Assembly (NCBI GenBank): GCA_021787435.1
Contig: JAJYLY010000001.1
Coordinates: 124,001-188,000 of the forward strand
DNA: 64,000 nucleotides
Direction: 5' to 3'
Origin: Pseudomonadota bacterium
Lineage (GTDB): Bacteria > Pseudomonadota > Gammaproteobacteria > Burkholderiales > Gallionellaceae
Part shown: one piece after another, positions 25,901 through 34,505 of the stretch
How positions within the stretch are numbered: position 1 is the first letter of the stretch
Layout: each line of letters starts with the position of its first letter
The notes under the pieces: generated by a model
The model's input: the letters and a program-made list of their open reading frames with translations, nothing else
Database searches by the model: none
What the model was told of the DNA's origin: nothing
Translations under genes and position numbers: made by a program

Positions 25901-26811
25901 GTAACCTTTACCTAGGCGGTGAAAAGCCTGCGACACCCAAGGCTGAGCCCGCAGCCAATCCCGTCGCACCGCACCAGCTTCCCGCGATGGAGATCGCCAT
26001 CGAGGACCTGCTGTACAAGGGCAAGGATATCGGTCACTTCGAACTGGTCGGCTTCCCTGAAGGGCCGGACTGGCGGTTGCGTCGCCTGCGCATCACCAAT
26101 CCGGACGGTAGCGTCACGGGAGACGGCTACTGGCGCAACACACAGACCCAGGTCAATCTGCTTGTGGACATATCCAATGCCGGCAAGATATTGGCGCGCT
26201 CCGGCTATCCCAATACAGTCAAGAACGGCAGCGGCAAGCTGATCGCCAACCTGAACTGGAATGGGCAGCCAGACGACTTCAATTACGCCACGCTGGATGG
26301 CACGCTCAAGCTCGACACCGGAAAAGGACAGTTTCTGAAGATGGATCCCGGCTTTGGCAAGCTGCTTGGTATACTGAGCCTGCAGGAACTTCCCAAGCGC
26401 ATCGCTCTGGACTTCACCGACGTGTTCAGCTCGGGCTTCGAATTCGACAGCATCAACGGCAATGCCACGATCAGGCACGGCGTGATGCAGACGGATGACC
26501 TGCACATAGATGGTTCTTCTGCAAAGGTGATGATGAAAGGATCGGTCAATCTGAACGACGAAACGCAGGACCTGCACATCGCCATTCTGCCGACCTTGGG
26601 CGCCAGCATTTCCACGCTAAGCGCGTTTGCCGCAGGTCCTGTAGTCGGGATAGGCACCTTCATCGTCAGCAAGGTGTTAGGAAACCCGCTCGATAAGTTG
26701 ATGTCTTTTGAATACAATGTAAGCGGAACATGGACCAACCCCAACGTCGTCAAGGTTGGCGAGAAGCCGGTCAAAGTGCTGGAAGCGCCAGCTAATGCTC
26801 CGAAAAAATAA
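22969..26811 (+). CDS. yhdP: YhdP family AsmA-like envelope protein
   Basis: The product is 1,280 residues, typical for YhdP. One N-terminal membrane anchor (about 19-43, TIVTAISVALLCAIIVISL) is followed by a very long beta-rich periplasmic region of AsmA/TamB-like repeats and a C-terminal DUF3971/AsmA_2 part (GKGQFLKMDPGFGKLLGIL near 1115, GTWTNPNV near the end). YhdP-class proteins bridge the periplasm and carry phospholipids from inner to outer membrane. The order glnE(-), yhdP, nitrilase, tldD is conserved in Betaproteobacteria. Confidence 0.93.
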   Translation: MHKSLPVRLLWHSLNWLTRITIVTAISVALLCAIIVISLRYWLLPNIEQFHGQIAASISTAMGNPVSIGKIKGEWDGLQPHLNFTDVRILDSRGQPALLLPRIDASVSWLSLPTVQLRLSSLEIDQPELLVRRDAEGQIFVGSIAIKSGNNNQDLSNWVLHQSRILVRNAIIVWQDEQRGAPPLVLTQVNLRIANLFNHHRFSLRAIPPPTVSAPLDVRGDFHGRQFGKPKKWRGQLFVQVDRTDLLAWRPWLTLPPELSQGRGALRIWLGMKKGKFDQFTADMALRDVSTQLSEKLPKMDVQYLHGRANWKTLADGWEMSTSKLSLGLKNGTRLQPTDFYFHTTDKSHPSKGELRANLLQLESLTSLAGFFPLDAKLRDQLNAYQPRGKVSDLDVQWQIADEKLQNYKIKGQFENLAMKQVGKLPGFSGLTASIDGSDSSGNLSVNARNLTVDAPGIMREALSFGTLTGQANWRREKGEMSISVANISAVNDDLAGNAYGSYRTLAGTRGVIDLTVNLAHGDIRRAARYTPLAALHQKESDWLNSALLSGHTEDFHLRLKGNLSDFPLDGKHDASFEITAHAEDASMQFARDWPKIENLSGAFLIHDNRLELHAPTSSMLGAHIHDLSVILPDMLNADIPLQIEGRADATNSAFLQFVQQSPVRGYIDGFTDDIKASGDGQLELSAQVPLSLNKPPTVAGQLKVQNSDIDLGHGAPLLRSTRGELSFTQSGIKADNVTANILGGPARLNVQTAEGGTVRASLQGKVNLDALRENEASPLLKRLHGNTAWDANISVVKKVANLTLNSTLQGISSSLPAPLAKSAEEIWPLHIDRKYIASGQYMINARLSKLFNARLISEDINGESVIKRGFINFGDAAPQSLDEGVEGIWLKGNLPTLSLQGWDDLGAGSGSSLPIAGASLHIDKLSGFGLSLDDLQINATKRGDSLAVHLSGGQSNGEVIWQPQGYGGNGKLIAHLRNLYLGGEKPATPKAEPAANPVAPHQLPAMEIAIEDLLYKGKDIGHFELVGFPEGPDWRLRRLRITNPDGSVTGDGYWRNTQTQVNLLVDISNAGKILARSGYPNTVKNGSGKLIANLNWNGQPDDFNYATLDGTLKLDTGKGQFLKMDPGFGKLLGILSLQELPKRIALDFTDVFSSGFEFDSINGNATIRHGVMQTDDLHIDGSSAKVMMKGSVNLNDETQDLHIAILPTLGASISTLSAFAAGPVVGIGTFIVSKVLGNPLDKLMSFEYNVSGTWTNPNVVKVGEKPVKVLEAPANAPKK

Positions 26812-26824
26812 CACAGGATACGTC

Positions 26825-27667
26825 ATGTCAGACACAGCACAGAACAACACCTTCAAGGTCGCCGCAATACAGATGGCTTCCGGTCCCCTCGTGTCAGGCA
26901 ACTTGAAGGAAGCGGAACGCCTGATTGCAAAGGCAGCCGAACAGGGCGCGAAACTCGTGGTGCTGCCGGAATTTTTCGCGATTATGGGCATAAGCGAAGA
27001 AGACAAGCTCAAGGTGAAAGAACAGGAAGGCAAAGGCCCCATCCAAAACTTCTTGAGCCAAACCGCACGCCGGCACAAAATCTGGCTAGTGGGCGGTTCC
27101 ATCCCGCTCGCAGCAAGCGTGCCGCACAAAGTGAAGAATAGCTGCCTCGTGTTTGACGACAAGGGCGAGCAGGTCGCGCGTTACGACAAGATACATCTGT
27201 TCAGTCTGGCGCTGGGAAATGAAAGCTATGACGAGGCGATGACCATAGAGCCTGGCAGCAAGGTGGTGGTGGTGGACAGCCCTTTCGGCCGCATCGGTCT
27301 TGCCATCTGTTACGACCTGCGCTTTCCCGAGTTATTCCGCGCTATGAAAGACGTGGACATCATCGTGCTGCCTTCCGCCTTCACCGAGACTACGGGCAAG
27401 ATGCACTGGGAAGTGCTGGTCAGAGCTCGCGCGATTGAAAATCTCGCCTACGTGATCGCATCCGCCCAGGGAGGTTATCATGTCAACGGACGCGAGACGC
27501 ACGGCAACAGCATGATCATCGGCCCATGGGGGCGCGTGCTGGACAGGCTGCCGCGCGGCTCGGGCGTCGTGATCGCAGAAGTCAACCCGAGCTATCAGGC
27601 AAGCCTGCGCACCGGATTGCCCGCGCTCGAACATCGCGCGCTGTATAGCTGCGAAGAAAGCCAGTGA
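26825..27667 (+). CDS. Nitrilase-superfamily amidohydrolase (deaminated glutathione amidase-like)
   Basis: The product is 280 residues. The catalytic triad of the carbon-nitrogen hydrolase fold is visible: Glu in VVLPEFFA (about 45), Lys in RYDKIHLF (about 123) and Cys in LAICYDLRFPE (about 162). DLRFPELFR and the ending LEHR...Y place it near NitFhit/YbeM-type amidases that repair deaminated glutathione. The start at 26825 is the ATG just after yhdP (13 bp); the longer frame overlaps yhdP. It belongs to the yhdP-nit-tldD run. Confidence 0.88.
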   Translation: MSDTAQNNTFKVAAIQMASGPLVSGNLKEAERLIAKAAEQGAKLVVLPEFFAIMGISEEDKLKVKEQEGKGPIQNFLSQTARRHKIWLVGGSIPLAASVPHKVKNSCLVFDDKGEQVARYDKIHLFSLALGNESYDEAMTIEPGSKVVVVDSPFGRIGLAICYDLRFPELFRAMKDVDIIVLPSAFTETTGKMHWEVLVRARAIENLAYVIASAQGGYHVNGRETHGNSMIIGPWGRVLDRLPRGSGVVIAEVNPSYQASLRTGLPALEHRALYSCEESQ

Positions 27668-27728
27668 TTGAAGTTACAATGCACAATTGCTTCTGATGCA
27701 GTAAATCATTAACAACCGAAATTCACAC

Positions 27729-29174
27729 ATGAGCCCATCCGATCCCCTGTTTGCTACCGCAGAGAAAATTCTGCTTTCCCCCCATCTGATTGAAACGCGG
27801 CAGATCGAGCAGGTGTTTAGCAATATGCTCGCGCACCGTCTGGATTATGCAGACCTGTATTTCCAGTACAGCCGTGCCGAGAGTTGGTCTCTGGAGGAAG
27901 GCATCGTCAAATCCGGCAGCTTCAACATCGACCAAGGGGTTGGCGTGAGGGCCGTGAGCGGAGAGAAAACCGCGTTTGCCTATTCTGACGACATCAGCCT
28001 CGATGCGCTGCAAAGCGCAGCTGCTGCCACGCGCGCCATCGCCAGTTCCGGCGGCAACCAGCGCGTGCCATTGCTGCACCCTGGATCAAGACGCGACATC
28101 TATCTGCCTGAAGACCCGATCGCAAGCCTGAAGGATGCGGACAAGGTGGCGATGCTGGAACGCTTGGAGAACTACGCGCGCGCTTTCGATCCGCGCGTGG
28201 TGCAGGTGATGGCAGGTCTTGCAGGCGAATACGAAGTGGTGATGGTCGCGCGCAGTGACGGCTTGATGAATGCCGACATCCGCCCTTTAGTGCGCCTGTC
28301 GCTTACCGTGATCGTCGAGCGTAACGGTCGCCGCGAACAGGGCAATGCAGGCGGTGGCGGACGTTTTGACTACCGCTATTTCGACGACGCGATGTTGCGC
28401 CGTTATGCCGAACAGGCAGTACATCAGGCAGTAGTCAATCTGGATGCACAACCTGCGCCTGCCGGCAACATGACCGTAGTGCTCGGCAACGGCTGGCCTG
28501 GCATCCTCCTGCACGAGGCGATCGGCCACGGTTTGGAAGGCGATTTCAACCGCAAGGGCAGCTCTGCGTTTTCTGGCCGAATCGGCGAACGCGTCGCTTC
28601 TGAAGGCGTGACGGTGGTGGATGACGGCACGCTACCTGACAGGCGAGGCTCGATGCAGATGGACGACGAGGGCAACCCCACACAGTGCACCACACTGATC
28701 GAAAACGGCATACTCAAAGGCTACCTGCAGGACAGTCTGAATGCGCGCCTGATGGGTGTGCCGGTCACGGGCAATGCGCGGCGCGAATCCTATGCACATA
28801 TCCCGCTGCCGCGAATGACCAATACCTACATGCTGGCGGGTAGCAAGGACCCAGCCGAGATCATCGCTTCGGTCAAGCATGGTTTGTATGCGGTGAATTT
28901 CGCCGGTGGCCAGGTGGACATCACCAGCGGAAAATTCGTGTTCACCACCGCCGAGGCCTACATGATAGAAGACGGCAAAATCACGCATCCCGTGAAGGGT
29001 GCGACGCTCATCGGAAACGGCCCGGATGTGCTCACGCGCATTTCGATGATAGGCAACGACATGGCGCTCGATCCGGGCGTGGGCACCTGCGGCAAGGAAG
29101 GCCAGAGCGTGCCGGTCGGCGTTGGCCAGCCCACAGTCAGAATAGACGGTCTGACGGTGGGCGGCACGGTTTGA
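27729..29174 (+). CDS. tldD: Metalloprotease TldD
   Basis: The product is 481 residues. The zinc motif LLHEAIGHGLEGD (HExxxH, about residues 259-271) and the C-terminal MIGNDMALDPGVGTCGKEGQ are diagnostic of TldD. With its partner TldE (PmbA, not in the window) it forms a hetero-oligomeric protease that matures microcin B17 and degrades CcdA and other unfolded short proteins. The ATG at 27729 lies 61 bp after the nitrilase gene, consistent with co-transcription. Confidence 0.95.
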   Translation: MSPSDPLFATAEKILLSPHLIETRQIEQVFSNMLAHRLDYADLYFQYSRAESWSLEEGIVKSGSFNIDQGVGVRAVSGEKTAFAYSDDISLDALQSAAAATRAIASSGGNQRVPLLHPGSRRDIYLPEDPIASLKDADKVAMLERLENYARAFDPRVVQVMAGLAGEYEVVMVARSDGLMNADIRPLVRLSLTVIVERNGRREQGNAGGGGRFDYRYFDDAMLRRYAEQAVHQAVVNLDAQPAPAGNMTVVLGNGWPGILLHEAIGHGLEGDFNRKGSSAFSGRIGERVASEGVTVVDDGTLPDRRGSMQMDDEGNPTQCTTLIENGILKGYLQDSLNARLMGVPVTGNARRESYAHIPLPRMTNTYMLAGSKDPAEIIASVKHGLYAVNFAGGQVDITSGKFVFTTAEAYMIEDGKITHPVKGATLIGNGPDVLTRISMIGNDMALDPGVGTCGKEGQSVPVGVGQPTVRIDGLTVGGTV

Positions 29175-29210
29175 TTTATTTTGATTCTGAATGAAAAGCG
29201 GAGCTTGATT

Positions 29211-30527
29211 ATGACTTCACCCATTGCACTGAGAGAAATTCCAAAAACCAATATTTTTCGCAAGGGCGATGTCTTTGTGCTGTTCGGCGAACTGTTCGGC
29301 CGCGGCTACGCCAACGGTCTTGTCAACGAGGCGAAAAAGGCCGGCATGACCCTGATCGGCATCACTGTTGGACGCCGCGACGAAAACAACGCATTGCGTC
29401 CTCTAACAGAAGAGGAGCTTGCCATCGCTGAGGCCAATCTGGGCGGACGCATCATCAACGTGCCGCTAATGGCTGGATTCGATCTGGATGCACCAGAAGG
29501 CATGCCCACCCCCACCGATCTTCTGGCCGGCATGACGCTGAAAAGCTGGCATGAAGACCGCTTGGACTGGACACACATCGAAAAATGCCGCAAGGTGGGC
29601 GTGCAGCGTTTCAGGGATTCAGTGGCGCAGGTGATGTCTCAGCTCGATGGCATGATTAAAGACGGCAGCAATGTATTCTTCGCGCACACCATGGCAGGCG
29701 GCATCCCCAAGGTCAAGGTGTTTCTAGCCATCGCCAACCGCATTTACAAGGGGCGGGGCGAGCGTTTCATGTCTTCACGCGCACTCTTGGACAGCGATCT
29801 TGGCAAACTGATCCTAATGAATTTCGATGAAGTCACAGCCAACACCTTCCAACATTTAATCGAGGGCAGCGCGGCAATCCGCGCACGCATCGAGAACACC
29901 GGCGGTCAGGTGCGCTATACGGCCTATGGCTATCACGGCACTGAGATCCTGATAGACGGTAAATACCAGTGGCAGACCTACACCAACTACACGCAGGGCT
30001 ATGCCAAGATGCGCCTGGAGGATGTCGCCAGATCCGCATGGGGAAAAGGAATTGTGGCAACCGTCTACAACTGCCCGGAGATACGCACTAACTCATCCGA
30101 CATCTTCGTAGGCGTGGAGCTATCGCTGTTCCCTCTGCTAAAGGCGCTAAACAAGGAAGGCGACGGCGCATGGGCGAACACGCAATGGCAAGCCTGCCAG
30201 GCGCTCCTACAGGAAGGCATCTCCCTGGAGAGCCTGTTAAAAAAAATAGAGGACTACAATGTCAGCGAGGTGATGAAGCGTTTCCGCGACTTCTCTGCAT
30301 GGCCGATGGATAACTCGACGGAACTGGCCGAGGTGATGATAGGCACATCCGAAGAAATCACGCTGATGCATGTCAACCGCAATGAACTTGTTGCGGGCCA
30401 CTTGAGCGCGCTGGTACTGGAAGGCACGGGGCCATTAATGTTCCATGAAACATCAAACCCAGCAGGCCCCGTGCTCTGGCTCAACCACGACATCATCGCA
30501 AGACAGCTCAACATCATGCACAGTTGA
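29211..30527 (+). CDS. Conserved protein, possibly FabMG-like enoyl-ACP reductase family
   Basis: The product is 438 residues from the ATG at 29211, with GGAGC seven bases upstream; the longer frame at 29181 lacks a ribosome site. Conserved-looking segments are GDVFVLFGELFGRGYANGL near the N-terminus, LIGITVGRRDENNALRPLT, and MAGGIPKVKVFLAIANR in the middle. No signal peptide or membrane helix is seen. The overall look matches proteins annotated as enoyl-ACP reductase FabMG family, but I see no classical YxxxK or Rossmann motif that would prove a reductase, so function is open. It is followed by a secreted nuclease whose start overlaps its stop. Confidence 0.6.
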   Translation: MTSPIALREIPKTNIFRKGDVFVLFGELFGRGYANGLVNEAKKAGMTLIGITVGRRDENNALRPLTEEELAIAEANLGGRIINVPLMAGFDLDAPEGMPTPTDLLAGMTLKSWHEDRLDWTHIEKCRKVGVQRFRDSVAQVMSQLDGMIKDGSNVFFAHTMAGGIPKVKVFLAIANRIYKGRGERFMSSRALLDSDLGKLILMNFDEVTANTFQHLIEGSAAIRARIENTGGQVRYTAYGYHGTEILIDGKYQWQTYTNYTQGYAKMRLEDVARSAWGKGIVATVYNCPEIRTNSSDIFVGVELSLFPLLKALNKEGDGAWANTQWQACQALLQEGISLESLLKKIEDYNVSEVMKRFRDFSAWPMDNSTELAEVMIGTSEEITLMHVNRNELVAGHLSALVLEGTGPLMFHETSNPAGPVLWLNHDIIARQLNIMHS

Positions 30528-31252
30528 TGCTGCCGATCAGACATCTCGCACTGGCATTCTCCTTTGCCTGCGGCGCGGCATGCGCCGGCGATTTTGATTC
30601 ATGCCGCGAGGAGTTTGCCAACGGCATCCCGCCCGTTGTCCCACATGCCGAAACGCGAGAGCCACGCGCGCTCTGCTTTGACGAGTTCGCCGTGCTGCAC
30701 TCGGGCATAAGCCACACACCGGTCTATGTCGCCGAACGGTTGAACGGCAAGCTGCTGCTTGATGCCAGATACAACCAGAGGACGAACAGGTTTTTTGCGG
30801 ATGCGAGGCTACCGAGATCCGAGCGCGCAGAGCTATATGACTATCGCGGCTCCGGATTCGACCGCGGCCACATGGCGCCGGCCGGTGACATGACGACAGA
30901 AGAAGCAATGGCGCAGAGTTTTTCACTGGCGAACATGGTTCCCCAGTATCCCGTCAACAACCGCCGTGCCTGGGCCAGCATCGAAAAGGCCACGCGGCAT
31001 TACGTAATGCGCGCAGCAGGAGGAGATATATATGTCATCACGGGACCCGTGTTTGACAAAACGCCTCCGACGATAGGTGCAGACCATGTCTGGGTGCCGC
31101 AGCATCTGTTCAAGCTGGTCTATGACCCCGCAAGGCATCGCGCCTGGGCACACTGGCTGGACAACACCAATGAAGCGCGCGTGGGCAAGCCGATCAGCTA
31201 TGAAGAGCTGGTGAAACGCACTGGCATCGAATTTCTGCCGCTCAGATATTGA
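30527..31252 (+). CDS. Secreted DNA/RNA non-specific endonuclease (NucA/EndoG family)
   Basis: The product is 241 residues. It has a signal peptide (about 1-20, cleavage after ACA) and the beta-beta-alpha metal nuclease motif DRGHMAPAGDM (about 112-122) with catalytic His. The following SLANMVPQ..VNNRRAW carries the Mg-binding Asn. The enzyme should cut DNA and RNA outside the cytoplasm, for nutrient scavenging or envelope DNA clearance (inference). The ATG at 30527 shares its A with the stop of the preceding gene; a TTG at 30524 is the alternative. Confidence 0.88.
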   Translation: MLPIRHLALAFSFACGAACAGDFDSCREEFANGIPPVVPHAETREPRALCFDEFAVLHSGISHTPVYVAERLNGKLLLDARYNQRTNRFFADARLPRSERAELYDYRGSGFDRGHMAPAGDMTTEEAMAQSFSLANMVPQYPVNNRRAWASIEKATRHYVMRAAGGDIYVITGPVFDKTPPTIGADHVWVPQHLFKLVYDPARHRAWAHWLDNTNEARVGKPISYEELVKRTGIEFLPLRY

Positions 31253-31254
31253 CG

Positions 31255-31839
31255 TCAGCGCGCTACGATGCTGCCGTTGTTCGCCCTGACCTTGGAGCCT
31301 ATGGAAAAGCCGGGATCTTTGTCGAAATCGAAGGTCTTCTCATCCCCGTTGTCGAATCTGACGGCAACCCGCCAAGTCTTGGCTGATTTCACCCTCTGCT
31401 CGATCTCATGTCCTGCATAAGCGCCGCCCGCAGCACCTGCCAGCGTCGCGATGTCCTTGCCTGTGCCGCCTCCCACCTGATGCCCAAGCAAGGCGCCCGC
31501 AACGCCTCCTGCAATCAATCCCAAGGGGCCGCCCTCCCCTTTCTTTTCCACCACATCCACCGACAGCACTTGGCCGCATTCAGTACAGACTGCCGAGCTG
31601 GAAGTCTGCGTGCGCTCCGATTTGGCCTTCGCGAGCGCCTTGTTGTATTCATCCTTCGCATCGCGCAAACATTGCATGCGTATGCTGGAGGTTGATTCGT
31701 CGGCACAGAGTTTCCTGTCTTCGGCATAGCGGGCTTCAGCGGCCTTTTTCGAGGCCATATATTCGGATTCGGTTTCCGCTGCCAGAACGGCATTGGAAAA
31801 CAAAACGGAAGCCATTAAAAAAACGATATGAAGTTTCAT
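31255..31839 (-). CDS. Glycine-zipper 2TM-domain envelope protein
   Basis: The product is 194 residues. The signal peptide ends after VLA (about 20). A Lys/Ala/Glu-rich, probably helical region with four Cys follows (LCADES, MQCLRD, VCTECG), then a glycine zipper (about 110-150: GLIAGGVAGALLGHQVGGG and TLAGAAGGAYAGHEIE) of the Rick_17kDa/SlyB type. The tail is beta-rich (RVAVRFDNGDEKTFDF). Such proteins sit in the outer membrane or envelope, and their exact role is unknown. AGGGAG fixes the start at 31839. It is convergent with the nuclease gene, two bases apart. Confidence 0.8.
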   Translation of the reverse strand: MKLHIVFLMASVLFSNAVLAAETESEYMASKKAAEARYAEDRKLCADESTSSIRMQCLRDAKDEYNKALAKAKSERTQTSSSAVCTECGQVLSVDVVEKKGEGGPLGLIAGGVAGALLGHQVGGGTGKDIATLAGAAGGAYAGHEIEQRVKSAKTWRVAVRFDNGDEKTFDFDKDPGFSIGSKVRANNGSIVAR

Positions 31840-31911
31840 TTTTTTCTCCCTGAAGTTCATTGACGTAAAGATCTAACCACGAACGGCATGATAGAACAAA
31901 TCCACCTGTCG

Positions 31912-32015
31912 CACAAAATGAACGCCGCTAAGATGAAACAAAAGAATATCAAGCTGCATGCTCGATATGCGTGTCGACCAGGAGTGCAACTTCAGGCGCA
32001 AACCTCATGACAAGT
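31912..32015. repeat. Direct repeat copy A (IS30 3' end + hydrolase C-terminus)
   Basis: About 104 bp with roughly 90% identity to 34402-34505. On the minus strand it encodes RFAPEVALLVDTHIEHAA, a second copy of the C-terminus of the alpha/beta hydrolase gene at 34439. It also includes the CACAAAATGAACGCCGCTAA block that closes the IS30 remnant at 34421. Confidence 0.85.
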
Positions 32016-32044
32016 AGCTTGTGGCGGAACTTGCACCCGCAGGA

Positions 32045-32065
32045 GTGCGCCCGTGCCGGGCGCAC
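32045..32065. repeat. Perfect GC-rich hairpin downstream of phosphoesterase gene
   Basis: GTGCGCCCG and CGGGCGCAC separated by TGC form a nine-pair perfect stem 40 bp after the phosphoesterase stop. No T tract follows on the minus strand, so it is at most a stabilising or factor-dependent 3' structure. Confidence 0.5.
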
Positions 32066-32105
32066 ACAAAAAAGTGCCGGGGATTTCGCAGCGCTTTGCT
32101 TCTGA

Positions 32106-34034
32106 TTAGCGCTGATCGTTAAAATCGAACATCTGGAACAGGTCGCCAATTGCAGGCGCATTGACTGGGACATATGGATTGTCCGGCAATTGCTTCGGAT
32201 TTGGCAGATTGTCCCGGCTGCGGCCCGTGATCGGCGAAAGTCCCCAGTTGCGCTCGATGAATTTCGCGATCGAGACATGGTCTGCGTACGTGTGATCGAC
32301 ATGGCCGCCCATCGAATAGGGCGATACGATAATCATCGGGACGCGTGGACCATCGCCGAAGAAATCCACCGGCTGGATATAACCAGAGTCATAGTAACCG
32401 CCCCCTTCATCAAACGTGATCATGATCGCTGTGCTGGCCCACAAATCAGGATGGCTCTGCACTGCATTGATCAGCTTCCTTGCGAAACTTTCATAGAGAT
32501 CCATCTTCGAAGAGGTTGGATGACCATCGAGAAGCCAACCCGGCTTGACAATCGAGACCGCAGGGAGCCTTCCCTTGGAAATGTCGTCATAAAGATCAGT
32601 CGTGTCCTTCAAGTGCTCTGAGACCAGAGCCGGGTTGGACATGATCGATGTTTCATAGAGGAACGGGTTGCAGATATTGCAATACACGCTCTGCGGAGAG
32701 TTCACAACAAAACTGTTCCAGCCTTCGCCATAGTATTTCCAGGAGATGCCATTGGCGAGCAGCGAATCGCCTATCGTCTTCACTTGTGAAGGGGGAATGG
32801 TGAACGCGCTGGTGTTGACGCTTCCATCGCCGTTGTAGCCTGGGTTATAGTTGTTCAGCAAATAATAGGTGCCCGGTGCGCAGTTGGACTTTAGATGATA
32901 AGGAAGCGAATTCAAATAGCTCACCACTGAACCTACGCCTGGCTGCGAGACATCGGAACAATTGCTGTATGAACCGCCAGAGTATCCATCCTGCGTATAG
33001 TAGTTGTTGGTGCCCGGCTGTGGATCAGGATTTTCAATCTCGTTTGCAGGAGGAACTGTCGGCTTTCCCTGACTATCGGAATAGAAAAATGCATCGCCGG
33101 AACCCAGCATGATGTGGTTTGTTCCTGTGCCGCCCTGCACTGCCTGATGATAGTTGTCGCTGAGCGCATAGGCCCTGGCGAGCAATGTAAAAAAGGAAAT
33201 GTCACCATTGCTCGCGTTATAGAACCCCATCGCTACGGAACCCTCTCCTGTGCTGAGATCGTTGAACCCAGGAGACTGTGCCTTGCCATTGCTGCCTGCA
33301 CCGACAGTGACTTCAACCCACGGAAAAAGATCCATCATGCAGCCGCTTGGATTGGCGCTCGTCGCATAGGCTGTATTGCAGTCGGACTGCTGCCATGCCT
33401 GATAAAAGCGATGAACAGGGCTTGCTGCATAATCGTCATCTGTCATGTCTGGCGTAAGAGGGAATGGGCCGTTTCGCAGATTTGTCGCATTGGCTATGCG
33501 CGTATCGATGCTGTGCTTCGGAAGGTTGGTCGCACCTGTTGTCAGGAGTGGATTGTCTTCTGGAAGAAGTGCGCCGCTTTCAGCCGCCTTTGCCGCGGAG
33601 AGAGATGCAATGGGTGGCGGGTTGGCGTCACTTGCGCTTGTGTTTGCTTCGCCAGTCAGCGGGGCGGGCAGAATCTGATAAGGTGTCTTCGCGCTTGGGC
33701 TCAGCGTGTATTTGGCTGGTCCTGCCAGGTTCGCCTGATATTGCATGGCCTGCGCAAAATTGGGGCCAGGCGTGCCATCTGCATTGATGATACCCTTGGA
33801 CAATAGGTTGGATATCGTTTCGCCGCGGGACGGGCGGTAGGTTCCAAAAAGATGATCAAATGACCTGTTTTCGCCAATGATCACGATCACATGCTTGATC
33901 GGCGTTGCTGTGCGGTATTGCGCGTCTTCCTGGTCAGCGGATGCCAATGCCGATAATCCGAGCGCAGAAAAACTGCAGCACACAAGCGTGGCGCTTGCTG
34001 CAATGTGTTTATGGCGCAGATATTTCTGATCCAT
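32106..34034 (-). CDS. Secreted phosphoesterase / phospholipase C family (acid phosphatase-like)
   Basis: The product is 642 residues. An N-terminal signal peptide (about 1-33, cleavage after ALASA) is followed by the PF04185 signature HVIVIIGENRSFDHLFGTY (48-66), which carries the metal and nucleophile region of the alkaline-phosphatase fold. MITFDEGGGYYDSG and the late HVDHTYADHVSIAKFIERNW supply the remaining metal ligands. These secreted enzymes hydrolyse phosphodiesters or monoesters such as phospholipid head groups. An AAGGAGACAT ribosome site fixes the start at 34034. It lies between two direct repeats that contain an IS30 end, so it may have arrived by recombination. Confidence 0.87.
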   Translation of the reverse strand: MDQKYLRHKHIAASATLVCCSFSALGLSALASADQEDAQYRTATPIKHVIVIIGENRSFDHLFGTYRPSRGETISNLLSKGIINADGTPGPNFAQAMQYQANLAGPAKYTLSPSAKTPYQILPAPLTGEANTSASDANPPPIASLSAAKAAESGALLPEDNPLLTTGATNLPKHSIDTRIANATNLRNGPFPLTPDMTDDDYAASPVHRFYQAWQQSDCNTAYATSANPSGCMMDLFPWVEVTVGAGSNGKAQSPGFNDLSTGEGSVAMGFYNASNGDISFFTLLARAYALSDNYHQAVQGGTGTNHIMLGSGDAFFYSDSQGKPTVPPANEIENPDPQPGTNNYYTQDGYSGGSYSNCSDVSQPGVGSVVSYLNSLPYHLKSNCAPGTYYLLNNYNPGYNGDGSVNTSAFTIPPSQVKTIGDSLLANGISWKYYGEGWNSFVVNSPQSVYCNICNPFLYETSIMSNPALVSEHLKDTTDLYDDISKGRLPAVSIVKPGWLLDGHPTSSKMDLYESFARKLINAVQSHPDLWASTAIMITFDEGGGYYDSGYIQPVDFFGDGPRVPMIIVSPYSMGGHVDHTYADHVSIAKFIERNWGLSPITGRSRDNLPNPKQLPDNPYVPVNAPAIGDLFQMFDFNDQR

Positions 34035-34189
34035 TATGTCTCCTTGGAACGGGTTGAGAGGAGCTTTAATCTTCGCAGCCGTATATGACAAATGAAGTAT
34101 GGGCAAAGCGTCAAAATAGTCCATTCGGATCAAACTCTTCTACCAGTTCGAATATTCGCTACCAACCGAGGCCCTTCCCTTGCCCGCGT

Positions 34190-34421
34190 TTCTGATGTCA
34201 TATACGCCGCCCGGGAGCGCGGCACGAACGAGAACACCAATGGATTGATACACCAGTACTTCCTAAAAAACCGGAACTTCACCAAGAGTACACAACAGGA
34301 GATCGACTTGGCAATGGAACGATTAGACAATCGACCTGGAAAACGACTTGGATATCAGACGCCCAATCAGGTATTCTTCAAGTCAGGCGTTGCACTTCAT
34401 ACACAAAATGAACGCCGCTAA
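34190..34421 (+). mobile_element. IS30-family transposase C-terminal remnant
   Basis: RERGTNENTNGLIHQYF, ERLDNRPGKRLGYQTPNQVF and VALHTQNERR form the intact last 70 or so residues of an IS30 transposase. The upstream DDE-domain sequence is missing. The frame's 5' portion (34092-34190) is not transposase-like. Its 3' end is part of the 104-bp direct repeat. Confidence 0.82.
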
Positions 34422-34505
34422 GATGTAATGAAAAAATATCAAGCTGCATGCCCGATATGCGCGTCGATCAGGCGTGCAACTTCAGGCGCAAACCTGACGA
34501 CAAGG
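34402..34505. repeat. Direct repeat copy B (IS30 3' end + hydrolase C-terminus)
   Basis: Counterpart of 31912-32015 in the same orientation. It covers the last codons of the IS30 remnant and the last 22 or so codons of the intact hydrolase gene. The 2.4 kb between the copies holds the phosphoesterase and most of the IS30 fragment. Confidence 0.85.

Noticed and set aside
30524-30526. TTG as start of the secreted nuclease
   Set aside because: The next codon is an ATG in the same frame and gives a normal signal peptide.
32045-32065. Perfect hairpin as terminator of the phosphoesterase gene
   Set aside because: The T tract lies on the wrong side for the minus-strand transcript, so it is reported only as an inverted repeat.
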